Of a stretch of 64,000 nucleotides of DNA, positions 43,894 through 52,623 are shown piece after piece. Position numbers and translations under genes: made by a program. Where the stretch lies: NCBI RefSeq assembly GCF_012927305.1, contig NZ_JABBGH010000002.1, positions 930,001 through 994,000 of the forward strand. Reading direction: 5' to 3'. Every line of letters starts with the position of its first letter. Within the stretch, counting starts at the first letter, position 1. Below the pieces are notes generated by a model. The model did no database searches. It was not told where the DNA came from and saw only the letters and a list, made by a program, of their open reading frames with translations. This DNA is from Hymenobacter polaris. Its GTDB lineage: Bacteria; Bacteroidota; Bacteroidia; Cytophagales; Hymenobacteraceae.

Positions 43894-43983
43894 TTACTTC
43901 TTCTTGTGGCGGTTTTTGCGAAGGCGCTTCTTGCGCTTATGGGTGGCGATTTTGTGACGCTTACGTTTCTTACCGCAGGGCAT
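43894..43983 (-). CDS. AURKAIP1/COX24-domain (mS38-like) mini-protein
   Basis: A 29-codon gene, start ATG 43983, stop TAA 43894: MPCGKKRKRHKIATHKRKKR then a further basic stretch ending HKKK. About two thirds of the residues are Lys, Arg or His. The sequence matches the short AURKAIP1/COX24-domain proteins of Bacteroidota, related to mitochondrial ribosomal protein mS38, so it is probably a small-subunit ribosomal component. It is too short for most gene finders and lies between rng and a TPR gene on the same strand. Confidence 0.85.
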   Translation of the reverse strand: MPCGKKRKRHKIATHKRKKRLRKNRHKKK

Positions 43984-44069
43984 GTACTAAGGGGTTAAAG
44001 GTTTAAATCGTTAGGTAGTAAGCAAAGCTAGGTTTCGCTAATGGGGTGCAAAAATACGCACCCCTAGGC

Positions 44070-44990
44070 TTAGCGCCGCAACTTCGCCATTTCTTCTTCA
44101 ATGGAAGCCGCCAGCGCCGGGTCGTTGCTGAGGCTTTTAGCCTTATCAAAAGCCGCCTCGGCCGGCGCTACCCGCCGCAGGCGAGCCAGCGACACACCCA
44201 GGTAAAACTGGCCTTCCACGCTGTTTGGGTTAATCTGCACCAGCTGCCCTAGGCGCTCGGCGGCCCGGTCGTACTGGTTGCTCTGGATGGCCAGAATGCC
44301 CAGGTTATACAAGACTTTCTGGTTGCGTGGGTCCTGCTCCAACACTTCCCGTAGCAGCGTAATCCCTTTCACAGGATTTTCGCTGCTCATGTACGCCATT
44401 CCCAGGTTGGTTTTGGCGTCGAGGTTGTTAGGGTTGTCGGCCAAGACCTTGTCGTATAAGTCGCGGGCTTCCTTGCCGAGCAGCTCGCGCCGCTCGGGCG
44501 TAGTAGCAAAGCTAAACGCCTGGTAATAAGCATCGGCGGCCCGTTGCCAGGCTTTCTCGCTGGGCTGGGCCTGGGCCACGGTAGTCAGATAGTAACCCAC
44601 GCTGTCAAAGCGTTGCACGGCGGCGTAGCGCGCCGCCAGGTTCATGGCCATTGCCGGGCGCCCGGCAGCCGGGGCTGCCCGGTACTGCGCCAACTGCTCA
44701 TCAAGGGCGCGGCGCTGCTCGGCGGTAGCCTGAGTGTGGGGCGCGGCGGCAGATTGGGCGCCCACCGTGGCCGTGGCCGCCGGGCGGGGGCCCGACGAGG
44801 CTTCGGCTTTCTCGCCTTCGCCGGCCTCAGCCCCGTCGCGGGTGGCCGAGCGGGCTGCACTCTGGTTTAGCTCGCTCCGGTTTTGCTTGGGCTTTACGAT
44901 GCCTTTGGGCAGCGCGTAAAGCCCACCGGCCAGCGCCAAGGCGCCGCCCAGTACTAAGGCTTGGTGAAAACTGGTTTGTGAGAGCGCCAT
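44070..44990 (-). CDS. Membrane-anchored tetratricopeptide-repeat protein
   Basis: A 306-residue protein with one N-terminal hydrophobic segment (about 11-27, ALVLGGALALAGGLYALP) and a Ala/Glu-rich linker. The C-terminal half contains at least three TPR motifs, for example NLDAKTNLGMAYMSSENPVKG, QKVLYNLGILAIQSNQYDRA and EGQFYLGVSLARLRRVAPAE. It is a protein-interaction scaffold with the TPR domain probably outside the inner membrane. It lies between HU and the COX24-domain gene on the same strand, a conserved Bacteroidota neighbourhood as far as I recall. Confidence 0.85.
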   Translation of the reverse strand: MALSQTSFHQALVLGGALALAGGLYALPKGIVKPKQNRSELNQSAARSATRDGAEAGEGEKAEASSGPRPAATATVGAQSAAAPHTQATAEQRRALDEQLAQYRAAPAAGRPAMAMNLAARYAAVQRFDSVGYYLTTVAQAQPSEKAWQRAADAYYQAFSFATTPERRELLGKEARDLYDKVLADNPNNLDAKTNLGMAYMSSENPVKGITLLREVLEQDPRNQKVLYNLGILAIQSNQYDRAAERLGQLVQINPNSVEGQFYLGVSLARLRRVAPAEAAFDKAKSLSNDPALAASIEEEMAKLRR

Positions 44991-45011
44991 ACCAAATGGG
45001 CTAGTAACAAG

Positions 45012-45073
45012 GAGGTGATGAAAGCCAGACTGGCGAGCCGCTGCGCGACTGCCCCGTCCGCCTTCATCACCTC
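45012..45073. repeat. Eleven-bp dyad between HU and TPR genes
   Basis: GAGGTGATGAA at 45012-45022 pairs with TTCATCACCTC at 45063-45073, loop 40 nt. It lies in the 111-bp gap downstream of HU. It could be a weak terminator or a processing site. Confidence 0.4.
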
Positions 45074-45101
45074 ACCGCTTGCTAGCGAATGCCAGCCAGC
45101 A

Positions 45102-45437
45102 TTACGCTTTCGACTTTTTAGTAGCTTTAGCTTTCGGAGCCGCGTCGCCGTGGATTTTCTTGCTGCCTTTAATCTTGGCTACGAAGGTCTTGCTCGGCTT
45201 GAAGCTCGGGATGTAGTGCTCGTCGATGATGAGCGACGTGTTTTTCGAAATGTTGCGGGCTACTTTGCGGGCGCGCTTCTTGTTTACGAACGAGCCGAAG
45301 CCGCGCACGTAAATGTTGTTGCCCTCGGTCATCTGGTCCTTCACTACTTTGAAGAAGGCCTCGACGGTCGTCAGCACATCGGCTTTCTCGATGCCGGTTT
45401 TCTGCGAAATTTCGGAAATTACCTCAGCTTTGGTCAC
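45102..45437 (-). CDS. HU/IHF-family nucleoid DNA-binding protein
   Basis: A 111-residue DNA-bending protein with a GTG start at 45437 (MTKAEVISEISQKTGIEKADV). The DNA-binding arm is GFGSFVNKKRARKVARNISKN, and the C-terminal tail is basic (PKAKATKKSKA). It organises the chromosome as a dimer. It is divergent from mutY with a 183-bp gap that should hold both promoters. Confidence 0.93.
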   Translation of the reverse strand: MTKAEVISEISQKTGIEKADVLTTVEAFFKVVKDQMTEGNNIYVRGFGSFVNKKRARKVARNISKNTSLIIDEHYIPSFKPSKTFVAKIKGSKKIHGDAAPKAKATKKSKA

Positions 45438-45620
45438 GTTGGTAAGGGGGGATACTAAAAGTGGAAAAAATGGGCGACTACTGTTTCCGTTTCCGGCGTA
45501 ATCCCTTGCCCAATAGGACGTTCGCTTATAGAAACGGAGCGCAAAGGTACTACCTAAATTCTTATCAACAATGCAAGGCGAGAAGATTCTGTTCCCGTCA
45601 ACCTGTTCTGCCTCATTATT

Positions 45621-46748
45621 TTGCTAAAATCTATTGCTGTTTTGCCTGCCGCTGGCCAGCCAAGCTTTCTGGCCCGGGCGCTGCTAGCTTGGTACCCCCG
45701 GCACCGCCGCGATTTGCCCTGGCGCACCACCCGTGACCCCTACGCCATTTGGCTATCGGAAGTTATTCTGCAGCAAACCCGAGTAGCGCAGGGCTTGCCC
45801 TACTACCTTGACTTCCTGGCTTCTTACCCCACCGTGCACGAGCTGGCCGCCGCGCCCGAGCAGGAAGTGCTGCGCCATTGGCAGGGCCTAGGCTACTACT
45901 CCAGGGCCCGCAACATGCACCACACCGCTCAGCAGGTGGTGCGCGAGTTCGGGGGTGAGTTTCCGGGCACCTACGCCGGGCTGCGCCAACTAAAAGGCGT
46001 GGGGCCCTACACGGCGGCAGCTATCGCCTCGTTTGCCTTCGACGAGGCGGTGGCCGTGCTCGATGGCAACGTATTTCGGGTGCTGGCGCGCATCTTCGGC
46101 CTGCACGCCGACATTGCCGCCCCTAGCTCACGCAAGGAGTTCCAGGCCCTGGCCGACCAGCACTTGCCGCCCGCCCACGCCGCCGAGTTCAACCAAGCCA
46201 TTATGGAGTTTGGGGCTTTGCAATGCACCCCCGCCAAGCCCGACTGCCTGTTTTGCCCGCTGCAAAGCGAGTGCTGGGCTTTTCAGCACGGCCAAGTGGC
46301 GCTACTGCCCGTCAAGAGCAAGGCCAAGGCGGCGCGCACGCGCTACTTCCACTACCTGGTGCTTCGCCACGGCGGTCAGCTGTACTTAAAGGCGCGCCCC
46401 AGCGGCGACATCTGGCAGGGCCTCTACGACTTTGCACTAGTAGAAACCGATAGCCCCGAACTGCCCGCAACTGAGTTGCTGCGCCACGTGGCGGCCCTAG
46501 GGGGTAGCCCCGCCCCCAGCACCTACGCGGCCGAGCCCCGGCCAGCGCCAGCGCTGCGCCACGTGCTGAGCCACCAAAAATTGGAAGCCCGCTTCCATGC
46601 CGTGGAGCTGGCGGCGGCGCTGCCCGCCGTAGCCTTGCGCGACACCGGCCTGCGGACGTACTCAGATGCGGAAATTGAAACGCTGCCAAAGCCAGTGCTC
46701 ATTAGCAACTACCTGGATAAGCACAGTGAAAAAACGGCCGGCGCATAG
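45621..46748 (+). CDS. mutY: A/G-specific adenine glycosylase
   Basis: A 375-residue DNA repair enzyme that removes adenine opposite 8-oxoguanine. Catalytic Glu47 is in WLSEVILQQTRV; the HhH-GPD motif is LKGVGPYTAAAIASFAF with Asp148 in VAVLDGNVFRV; the Fe-S cluster ligands Cys202, Cys209, Cys212 and Cys218 have the canonical spacing; a C-terminal NUDIX-like domain (about 235-370) reads 8-oxoG. The start is TTG 45621. It is followed by ssb, as in other Bacteroidota. Confidence 0.94.
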   Translation: MLKSIAVLPAAGQPSFLARALLAWYPRHRRDLPWRTTRDPYAIWLSEVILQQTRVAQGLPYYLDFLASYPTVHELAAAPEQEVLRHWQGLGYYSRARNMHHTAQQVVREFGGEFPGTYAGLRQLKGVGPYTAAAIASFAFDEAVAVLDGNVFRVLARIFGLHADIAAPSSRKEFQALADQHLPPAHAAEFNQAIMEFGALQCTPAKPDCLFCPLQSECWAFQHGQVALLPVKSKAKAARTRYFHYLVLRHGGQLYLKARPSGDIWQGLYDFALVETDSPELPATELLRHVAALGGSPAPSTYAAEPRPAPALRHVLSHQKLEARFHAVELAAALPAVALRDTGLRTYSDAEIETLPKPVLISNYLDKHSEKTAGA

Positions 46749-46793
46749 TTCGCAGGGTTTACTAGTTTTATTGGTAAAAATCTGCCAATATTA

Positions 46794-46825
46794 TTTGCAA
46801 AATAACTGTCTGCGTTGTACTTTTA
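46794..46825 (+). promoter_or_regulatory. Candidate promoter of ssb
   Basis: TTTG at 46794-46797, a 20-bp spacer, then TACTTTTA at 46818-46825, close to the Bacteroidota TTTG / TAnnTTTG pattern. It is 58 bp upstream of the ssb ATG and 45 bp after the mutY stop. Confidence 0.5.
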
Positions 46826-46882
46826 ACTCGTCATTGGCAGCTGTGGTTGGCTGCCGCATTCACGGTATTACAGGAACGTATT

Positions 46883-47308
46883 ATGGCTGGAGTAAACAAA
46901 GTAATTTTGGTAGGCCACCTCGGCAAAGACCCCGAAGTGCGTCACTTAGAGGGTGGCAATAGCGTAGCCAATTTCACGCTGGCAACCAACGATTACTACA
47001 AGGACAAGCAGGGCACGCGGGTAGAGCGCACCGAGTGGCACAACATTGCCGCCTGGCGCGGCCTGGCCGAGCTGGCCGAGAAGTACTTGAAAAAAGGTGG
47101 CCTGGTGTACGTAGAAGGCAAGCTGCGCACCCGCCAGTACCAGGATAAGGACCAGCAGACGCGCTACATCACGGAGATTGTGGCCGATGAGATTAGCCTC
47201 CTAGGGGGGCGTGGCGGCGGCAACGGCACCAGTAGCCCCACCGCCGTAGCTGCCGGCGAAACCCCCAGCCTGCGCCAAGAGCCGGAACTCGACCAGTTAC
47301 CGTTTTAA
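46883..47308 (+). CDS. ssb: Single-stranded DNA-binding protein
   Basis: From ATG 46883, 141 residues. The OB fold spans about 1-108 ([47 protein letters not shown]). The acidic C-terminal tip for partner binding is present and ends DQLPF. The linker is short and Gly/Ser/Thr-rich. It protects single-stranded DNA during replication and repair. The upstream in-frame codons (46847) are noncoding. A strong terminator follows. Confidence 0.95.
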   Translation: MAGVNKVILVGHLGKDPEVRHLEGGNSVANFTLATNDYYKDKQGTRVERTEWHNIAAWRGLAELAEKYLKKGGLVYVEGKLRTRQYQDKDQQTRYITEIVADEISLLGGRGGGNGTSSPTAVAAGETPSLRQEPELDQLPF

Positions 47309-47338
47309 CTCGTAGCTGCGCCGCCAACGCGGCTTGCT

Positions 47339-47373
47339 AAGGGCTGCCTGCTTTTGAGTAGGCAGCCCTTTTG
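47339..47373 (+). terminator. Rho-independent terminator after ssb
   Basis: AAGGGCTGCCT at 47339-47349 pairs with AGGCAGCCCTT at 47360-47370, followed by a T run. It isolates ssb from gldD. Confidence 0.9.
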
Positions 47374-47475
47374 GTTTGCGCGGCCGGCTGCACTAGGGGG
47401 CGGGCGCGTTTGCTTATTTCAGTGGCTCGCCCCTAGGGGCACTGCCGGGGCCAAAGGCCACGTTTGGCAGCCGCC

Positions 47476-47483
47476 TATCTTTG
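47476..47483 (+). promoter_or_regulatory. Candidate -7 box of gldD
   Basis: TATCTTTG is an exact TAnnTTTG match, 19 bp before the gldD ATG. No -33 TTG is at the usual distance, so evidence is partial. Confidence 0.4.
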
Positions 47484-47502
47484 GGGAAGTTTACTGCTAC
47501 TT

Positions 47503-48102
47503 ATGACAATCTTAGTTTGGTTTGGGCGAATGGGCGTGGCGCTGGGGCTACTGGCCGGGGCCGCCTGCTCGTCGGGCGACGACGACTACACGCCCCGGCC
47601 GAAGGGCTTCAACCGCATCGACCTGCCGCCGCACCGCTACCGGCCCCTAGGGCCGGGGCACCCCTACTCGTTCGAGGTATCGCGCTACGCCAAGGTGCTG
47701 CGCGATTCGTCGTACCTGGCCCAGCCCGACTGGCTAAATGTATACTACCCACAGCTGCACGCCAACGTGCAGATAACCTACACCAATGCCGAGCGCAACC
47801 GTCAGCTTTACAATAAGATGATGGAGGATGCCCGCAAGCTCACCGGCAAGCACCAGATAAAGGCTACGTCGATTGAGGAGCGTATTTTGAAGACGCCCAA
47901 CGGGTTGCGCGCCTCGGTATTTGAGCTGGAAGGGGAGGTGCCCAGTCAGTTTCAGTTTTATACCACCGACAGCACCAAGCATTTTTTCCGGGCCGCGCTC
48001 TACTTCCGCACCGCCACCCAGAACGATTCGCTGGCGCCCGTGATTGAGTACGTGAAGTACGACATGTTGCGGATGCTGAACTCGCTGAAGTACACGAAAT
48101 AA
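47503..48102 (+). CDS. gldD: Gliding motility lipoprotein GldD
   Basis: From ATG 47503 a 199-residue lipoprotein with lipobox GAAC (Cys22). Family blocks: YTPRPKGFNRIDLPPHRYRPL, HPYSFEVSRYAKV, CxQPDWLNVYYPQLHANVQITY-like region and FFRAALYFRTATQNDSLAPVIEYV. GldD is required for gliding and motility-linked secretion. In flavobacteria gldE sits between ssb and gldD; here the two are adjacent with a terminator between, so gldE is missing from this locus. REP-like copy 10 follows. Confidence 0.92.
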   Translation: MTILVWFGRMGVALGLLAGAACSSGDDDYTPRPKGFNRIDLPPHRYRPLGPGHPYSFEVSRYAKVLRDSSYLAQPDWLNVYYPQLHANVQITYTNAERNRQLYNKMMEDARKLTGKHQIKATSIEERILKTPNGLRASVFELEGEVPSQFQFYTTDSTKHFFRAALYFRTATQNDSLAPVIEYVKYDMLRMLNSLKYTK

Positions 48103-48114
48103 TTTGTCTCAGGT

Positions 48115-48196
48115 AGAACGTCATGCTGAGCCTGCGAAGCATCTCTACCACACAATAAAGCGGTAGAGATGCTTCGCAGGCTCAGCATGACGTTCT
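48115..48196. repeat. REP/MITE-like inverted repeat, copy 10
   Basis: AGAACGTCATGCTGAGC-type ends with a short loop (ACACAATAAAG) and CCTGCGAAGCATCTCTACC inner arms. This is the most compact family member. It lies between gldD and recG. Confidence 0.87.
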
Positions 48197-48251
48197 AGTT
48201 ATGCAATAGTGGCCTAGGCCTTTGGTAGCTAACAGCGGCTAGCTGATTAGG

Positions 48252-50348
48252 ATGAGTAATTTCTTTCAAACAAGAATTGAGTTTTTGCGCGGCGTAGGCT
48301 TGCAGCGGGCGCAGCTGCTGGGCAAGGAGTTGGGGCTGTTTACCTACGGCGACCTGATTCAGCGCTACCCGTTTCGCTACCTCGACCGCACGCAGTTCTA
48401 CAACGTCGTGGACCTGCACGACGACCTGCCTTACGTGCAGGTAAAGGGCGTGCTGCGGGGCAAGGAAGTGATAGGGGAGGGACCTAAGAAGCGTCTGGTG
48501 GCCAAGGTGGGCGATGCCAGCGGCGAGCTGGAAGTAGTGTGGTTTAAGGGGGTAAACTACCTGGAGAAAGTGATGAAAAACCACCAGGAGTATATCGTGT
48601 TTGGCAAGCCGACGCTCTTCAACGGCCGGCCGCAGATGGCCCACCCTGAGCTGGAGGAAGTGACCGAGCAAAAGACGGGGCAGAGCTTTTTGCAGCCGGT
48701 GTACAACACCAGCGAGAAGCTCAAGAACTACCACCGCGTTGACAGCAAGGCCATCATGCGCATGGTGAGCGACCTACTGAAAATTGCGCTGCCGCACGTC
48801 ACCGAAACCTTATCGCCGGCCCTCATCCAGCACTATGGGCTGATGAGCAAGGCCGAGGCCCTCCAGCAGATTCACTTTCCGCAAAACGATGACTTGCTGC
48901 AGGCGGCGCGGTTTCGCCTCAAGTTTGAGGAGTTGTTTTATGTGCAGCTCAAGCTGCTGCGTCAGAAAGACCAGCGCAAGGTGACCCTGGCGGGCCAGGT
49001 GTTTAACGAAGTGCCCACCCTGGTGCACTTCTACAAAAACATCATGCCCTTCGACCTAACGGGCGCCCAGAAGCGGGTTATCCACGAGATTTACAAAGAT
49101 TTCCTGGCTGGCCGGCAGATGAACCGGCTGCTGCAGGGCGACGTGGGCTCGGGCAAAACCATCGTGGCTTTCATCTCGATGCTGATGGCGGCCGACAACG
49201 GCGCCCAAAGCTGCCTGATGGCGCCCACCGAAATCCTGGCCGACCAGCACTACCAAGGCCTGAAGGGCTACGCCGACCTGCTGGGGCTCAACATTGGCAA
49301 GCTCACGGGCAGCACGCCCACCCGCGAGCGCCGCGTGCTGCACGAGCAGCTGCGCGACGGCACCATGCAAATGCTGGTGGGCACCCACGCCCTGCTCGAA
49401 GACGTAGTGCAATTTCGCAACCTCGGGCTCACGATTATGGACGAGCAGCACCGCTTTGGGGTGGCGCAGCGCTCGAAATTGTGGCAGAAAAACCCCTACG
49501 TGATACCCCACGTGCTGGTAATGACGGCCACGCCCATTCCGCGCACGCTGGCTATGACGCTCTACGGCGACCTCGACGTAAGCGTGATTGACGAGCTGCC
49601 GGCCGGCCGCAAGCCCATTGTGACGGTGCACCGCTACGACGCCAACCGCCTGAAGGTCTTTCAGTTTATCCGCGACCAAGTGGCCCTAGGGCGGCAAGTG
49701 TACATCGTGTACCCGCTGATTGAAGAAAGCGAAACCCTCGACTACAAGGACCTGACCGACGGCTACGAAAGCGTGAGCCGTGCTTTTCCGGAAATGCAGA
49801 TTAGTATCGTGCACGGCCGAATGCGGGCCGAGGAAAAGGACTTCGAAATGGCCCGCTTTGTGAAGAAAGAAACCCAGATAATGGTAGCCACCACCGTAAT
49901 TGAAGTGGGCGTGAACGTGCCCAACGCTTCGGTGATGGTGATTGAGAGCGCCGAGCGCTTTGGCCTAAGCCAGCTGCACCAGCTGCGCGGCCGCGTGGGC
50001 CGCGGTGCCGACCAGAGCTACTGCATCCTGATGACTGGCTACAAGCTGAGCAAAGACAGCCGCACCCGCCTCGAAACGATGGTGCGCACCAACAATGGTT
50101 TCGAGATTGCTGACATCGACTTGAAGCTGCGCGGCCCCGGCGACCTGATGGGTACCCAGCAGAGCGGCGTGCTCGATTTACTGATTGCCGACCTGGCCAA
50201 GGATGGCCGCATTCTGAGTGAAAGCCGGGCGGCGGCCCAAACTATTTTGAGCGAGGACCCCGGCCTGGAGCTACCAGAAAACGGCAACCTGCGCCGCCAT
50301 ATTGATAGCCTGCCCGCCACCGCTGTTAATTGGAGCCGGATAAGCTAA
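48252..50348 (+). CDS. recG: ATP-dependent DNA helicase RecG
   Basis: A 698-residue branch-migration helicase. The N-terminal wedge/OB domain spans about 30-180 (YGDLIQRYPFRYLDRTQFY). Walker A is GDVGSGKT; motif II is DEQHRFG; motif III is MTATPIPRTLAMTLYGDL; motif VI is QLRGRVGRG. It remodels stalled replication forks and Holliday junctions. The length matches RecG. It has no close operon partner. Confidence 0.96.
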   Translation: MSNFFQTRIEFLRGVGLQRAQLLGKELGLFTYGDLIQRYPFRYLDRTQFYNVVDLHDDLPYVQVKGVLRGKEVIGEGPKKRLVAKVGDASGELEVVWFKGVNYLEKVMKNHQEYIVFGKPTLFNGRPQMAHPELEEVTEQKTGQSFLQPVYNTSEKLKNYHRVDSKAIMRMVSDLLKIALPHVTETLSPALIQHYGLMSKAEALQQIHFPQNDDLLQAARFRLKFEELFYVQLKLLRQKDQRKVTLAGQVFNEVPTLVHFYKNIMPFDLTGAQKRVIHEIYKDFLAGRQMNRLLQGDVGSGKTIVAFISMLMAADNGAQSCLMAPTEILADQHYQGLKGYADLLGLNIGKLTGSTPTRERRVLHEQLRDGTMQMLVGTHALLEDVVQFRNLGLTIMDEQHRFGVAQRSKLWQKNPYVIPHVLVMTATPIPRTLAMTLYGDLDVSVIDELPAGRKPIVTVHRYDANRLKVFQFIRDQVALGRQVYIVYPLIEESETLDYKDLTDGYESVSRAFPEMQISIVHGRMRAEEKDFEMARFVKKETQIMVATTVIEVGVNVPNASVMVIESAERFGLSQLHQLRGRVGRGADQSYCILMTGYKLSKDSRTRLETMVRTNNGFEIADIDLKLRGPGDLMGTQQSGVLDLLIADLAKDGRILSESRAAAQTILSEDPGLELPENGNLRRHIDSLPATAVNWSRIS

Positions 50349-50365
50349 AAATTACTGAAAAAAAG

Positions 50366-50396
50366 CATAAAAAAAGCGACCAGACCAGTCACTTAA
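50366..50396 (-). terminator. Weak terminator of the small exported protein gene
   Basis: On the minus strand AGTGAC and GTCGCT can pair (one G-T), followed by a run of seven T. It is located just past the stop at 50400. The stem is short, so this is tentative. Confidence 0.35.
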
Positions 50397-50399
50397 AGA

Positions 50400-50642
50400 T
50401 TAGTACCAAACTAAGTAGGCTGGCTCGCTGCGCGGATTGGCCACTGCGTTATACTGATTGGCCGGAACCAGGGGCAAGGTCATCTTGCTAGTAGCGTAGC
50501 TGGCAAACTGCAACGTATCGGCCTTAACTAACCGAGCAACAGGCTGTTCCTGTTTTGCAAAAGCAGCCGACTCGGTGAGGCGCAGGTAGCGGCCCGCAAC
50601 CACGAGGGCCAGCAATAGGCCAAGCTTAGAAAGCGTTTTCAT
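50400..50642 (-). CDS. Small exported protein of unknown function
   Basis: From ATG 50642 an 80-residue protein. N-terminal segment MKTLSKLGLLLALVVAGRY looks like a signal peptide or anchor. The remainder is polar, with a TLPLVPANQYNAVANPRSEP stretch, and I do not recognise it. Weak terminator downstream and AT-rich DNA upstream support a real gene. Its function is unknown. Confidence 0.5.
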   Translation of the reverse strand: MKTLSKLGLLLALVVAGRYLRLTESAAFAKQEQPVARLVKADTLQFASYATSKMTLPLVPANQYNAVANPRSEPAYLVWY

Positions 50643-51020
50643 AAATAGAAATAATGGCAGCACCCAGTCGCAAATTTTATGCCGGGTAATAAGGTGAAAA
50701 AGAATTGGGAAAATAGAATCGACTGGGTGGGATAGGATAGCAGCTGCAAAAATAGCAACTGGAAATTTGGTAGGCGCCCGTTTAACGCTACGGTTGAGTT
50801 ATGGTTGATAGTTCAACGTTAAAATTGTGTTACTACTTCTAAGCCAGCGCATTATTTTGCTTGCCTTGGCGAGCCGGCGGGCGGCGCCTAGGCCCCGGTA
50901 GCTGCCCCGCGCCGCGCCAAGTATGGGCCGAAGTACTTTTGGGCACTGCAGTGGGCTAGGCTGCCCTGCGCGAGAACGCGCCTAGCCACTCCGCCTTGCC
51001 AATTAATTAACTTAAACTAT
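50643..51020. other. Divergent intergenic region with TACTTTTG box and a hairpin
   Basis: This region is AT-rich at 50643-50870 and holds TACTTTTG (50934-50941), a plus-strand TAnnTTTG match about 80 bp before the ATG at 51021. A dyad follows: AGTGGGCTAGGC at 50950-50961 with GCCTAGCCACT at 50980-50990, which would be in the 5' leader. No reading frame of note. Confidence 0.4.
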
Positions 51021-52493
51021 ATGCGTGTTACTGCGATAGGCCTGGTGCTGGCTGGGCTAGCCGGGGCTATTCCGCTGGCTACCCAGGCCCAGAAGGTAAA
51101 GACGGTACCCTTCAGCTACCTGCCCGAGCAGGGCGAGGACCGCTACAACATGCGGGTGCCCCAGAAAACCCTGGCCCTGCCCGATGGCAGCGGCTTTGTG
51201 ATACTGGCCCACCAGAGCGGCAGCGCCTACGCCGTGGAGCGCTACGACGCCGCCCTGAAGAAGCAGTGGAGCACCACCCTGCCCGTGGCCCCCGGCGAAA
51301 CGGTGGAAGCCTTCGGCCGCAACGCCGAGCAGGTGCTGGTGGTGCTGCACCACGCCGACGACAGCGGCCAGAACCTGACGGCCTACGCCATTGCCCTGGC
51401 CGGCGGCCAGAAGGCCGCGCCGGTGGTGCTGGTGCAAGCCGCCGCCGCCGACCGCCGCCCCGTGGTGCGCCTCTCGCCCGATGGCACCCGCCTGCTGGCC
51501 TACCGCTACGCCCTCTACGGCAACCAGGTGCGCAGCCTCGTGGGCACGCTCTACGACCAGCGCCTAACGAAAATCCTGGACCGCACTTACGATTTTCGCG
51601 ACCAGGGCGACTTCTTCTCGCCCAATATCCTGTTGGCCAACGACGGCACCCAGTACGTAACCCTGCTTGGCGACGGGATGCGCCGCCTGACGGTGCGCCG
51701 CTACCCAGCCACGCCCGACCGCCTGGGCGTGGCGACGCCCGTACCAGTGCTAGGCGTGCCGGTGGGCGGGGTATTCGGGGGCCAGCCCATTACCATCCGC
51801 GATGCCAAGTTCAGCCTGCTGCCCGACGGGCAGCTGTACGCCACGGCCCTGTGCGCCAAAGACAACACCGGCGAGCTGAGCAGCCTGAAGACCGTGCGCT
51901 TCGACTTCGGCGCCAACAATATCAAGCTAGCTGAGCCTGTGCCCCTAGGGGGGGCGTTTCTGGCCGAGGTCAATAAAACCTTGAACACCAGCTACAAGCG
52001 CCTCGACGACGTGTACTTGACCGATATGCTGCTCACCGACAGCAAGAACCTGGTGGTAATGGCCGAGCGCCACTTCGAGGAGGGTGGCCCCGAGCTGCCG
52101 GTGCACGCCCGCGAGCTGTACGTATTCGGCTACAGCCCCTTCCTCACGCCCACCTGGCACCAGCTACTGCCCAAAGACCAGGTGGCGCCTGCTATCGATA
52201 GCTACACCGGCATTGGCCTGCGGGCGACCGTGTGGGGCGAGGAGGTGCAGCTGCTGACCTGGGAAGCCCAAGAGGGCAAGAGTGACCTGTACCTACGCCG
52301 CCTGCAGGCCGCCACGGGCGTAGCCAGCCCCCTGCAGCGCCTCAAGCTCAACGTCACCCAGACTACTACCGAGCAGCAGCCGGCCTACGTCAAGGACTTC
52401 ACCACCTGGCTCGACCCCAAGACCATCATCACCGTAAGCCGGCCCAACAAGAAGTCGGCGGCGCTGCAACTGGATGAGATAAAATTCAAATAA
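51021..52493 (+). CDS. Large exported protein of unknown function, beta-propeller-like
   Basis: A 490-residue protein with a signal peptide (about 1-23, ends TQAQ). The rest alternates short hydrophobic strands with repeated phrases such as SGFVILAHQSG, QVLVVLHHADD, TRLLAYRYAL and KNLVVMAERHFEEGG, a pattern of WD/Kelch-like propellers. No catalytic motif is visible. Homologues probably occur across Cytophagales, but I cannot name a family. The stop is at the edge of the 52-bp dyad. Confidence 0.75.
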   Translation: MRVTAIGLVLAGLAGAIPLATQAQKVKTVPFSYLPEQGEDRYNMRVPQKTLALPDGSGFVILAHQSGSAYAVERYDAALKKQWSTTLPVAPGETVEAFGRNAEQVLVVLHHADDSGQNLTAYAIALAGGQKAAPVVLVQAAAADRRPVVRLSPDGTRLLAYRYALYGNQVRSLVGTLYDQRLTKILDRTYDFRDQGDFFSPNILLANDGTQYVTLLGDGMRRLTVRRYPATPDRLGVATPVPVLGVPVGGVFGGQPITIRDAKFSLLPDGQLYATALCAKDNTGELSSLKTVRFDFGANNIKLAEPVPLGGAFLAEVNKTLNTSYKRLDDVYLTDMLLTDSKNLVVMAERHFEEGGPELPVHARELYVFGYSPFLTPTWHQLLPKDQVAPAIDSYTGIGLRATVWGEEVQLLTWEAQEGKSDLYLRRLQAATGVASPLQRLKLNVTQTTTEQQPAYVKDFTTWLDPKTIITVSRPNKKSAALQLDEIKFK

Positions 52494-52623
52494 GACCGCA
52501 GATTTAACGGATTTAAACGGATAAGAACGGATTTTTTGGGGTTCCATCTCGGTTGCTAACCAGCAAGCGCAGAACCCCAAAAAATCCGTTCTTATCCGTT
52601 TAAATCCGTTAAATCTGCGGTCT
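52493..52623. repeat. Perfect 52-bp inverted repeat spanning both stop codons of convergent genes
   Basis: Arms 52493-52544 and 52572-52623 (start AGACCGCAGATTTAACGG, with AAATCC/AACGGATAAG units) are perfect complements around a 27-nt loop. The left end overlaps the last base of one gene and the right end overlaps the stop of the other. It is AT-rich, unlike the coding DNA, and probably acts as a bidirectional terminator. Confidence 0.9.
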
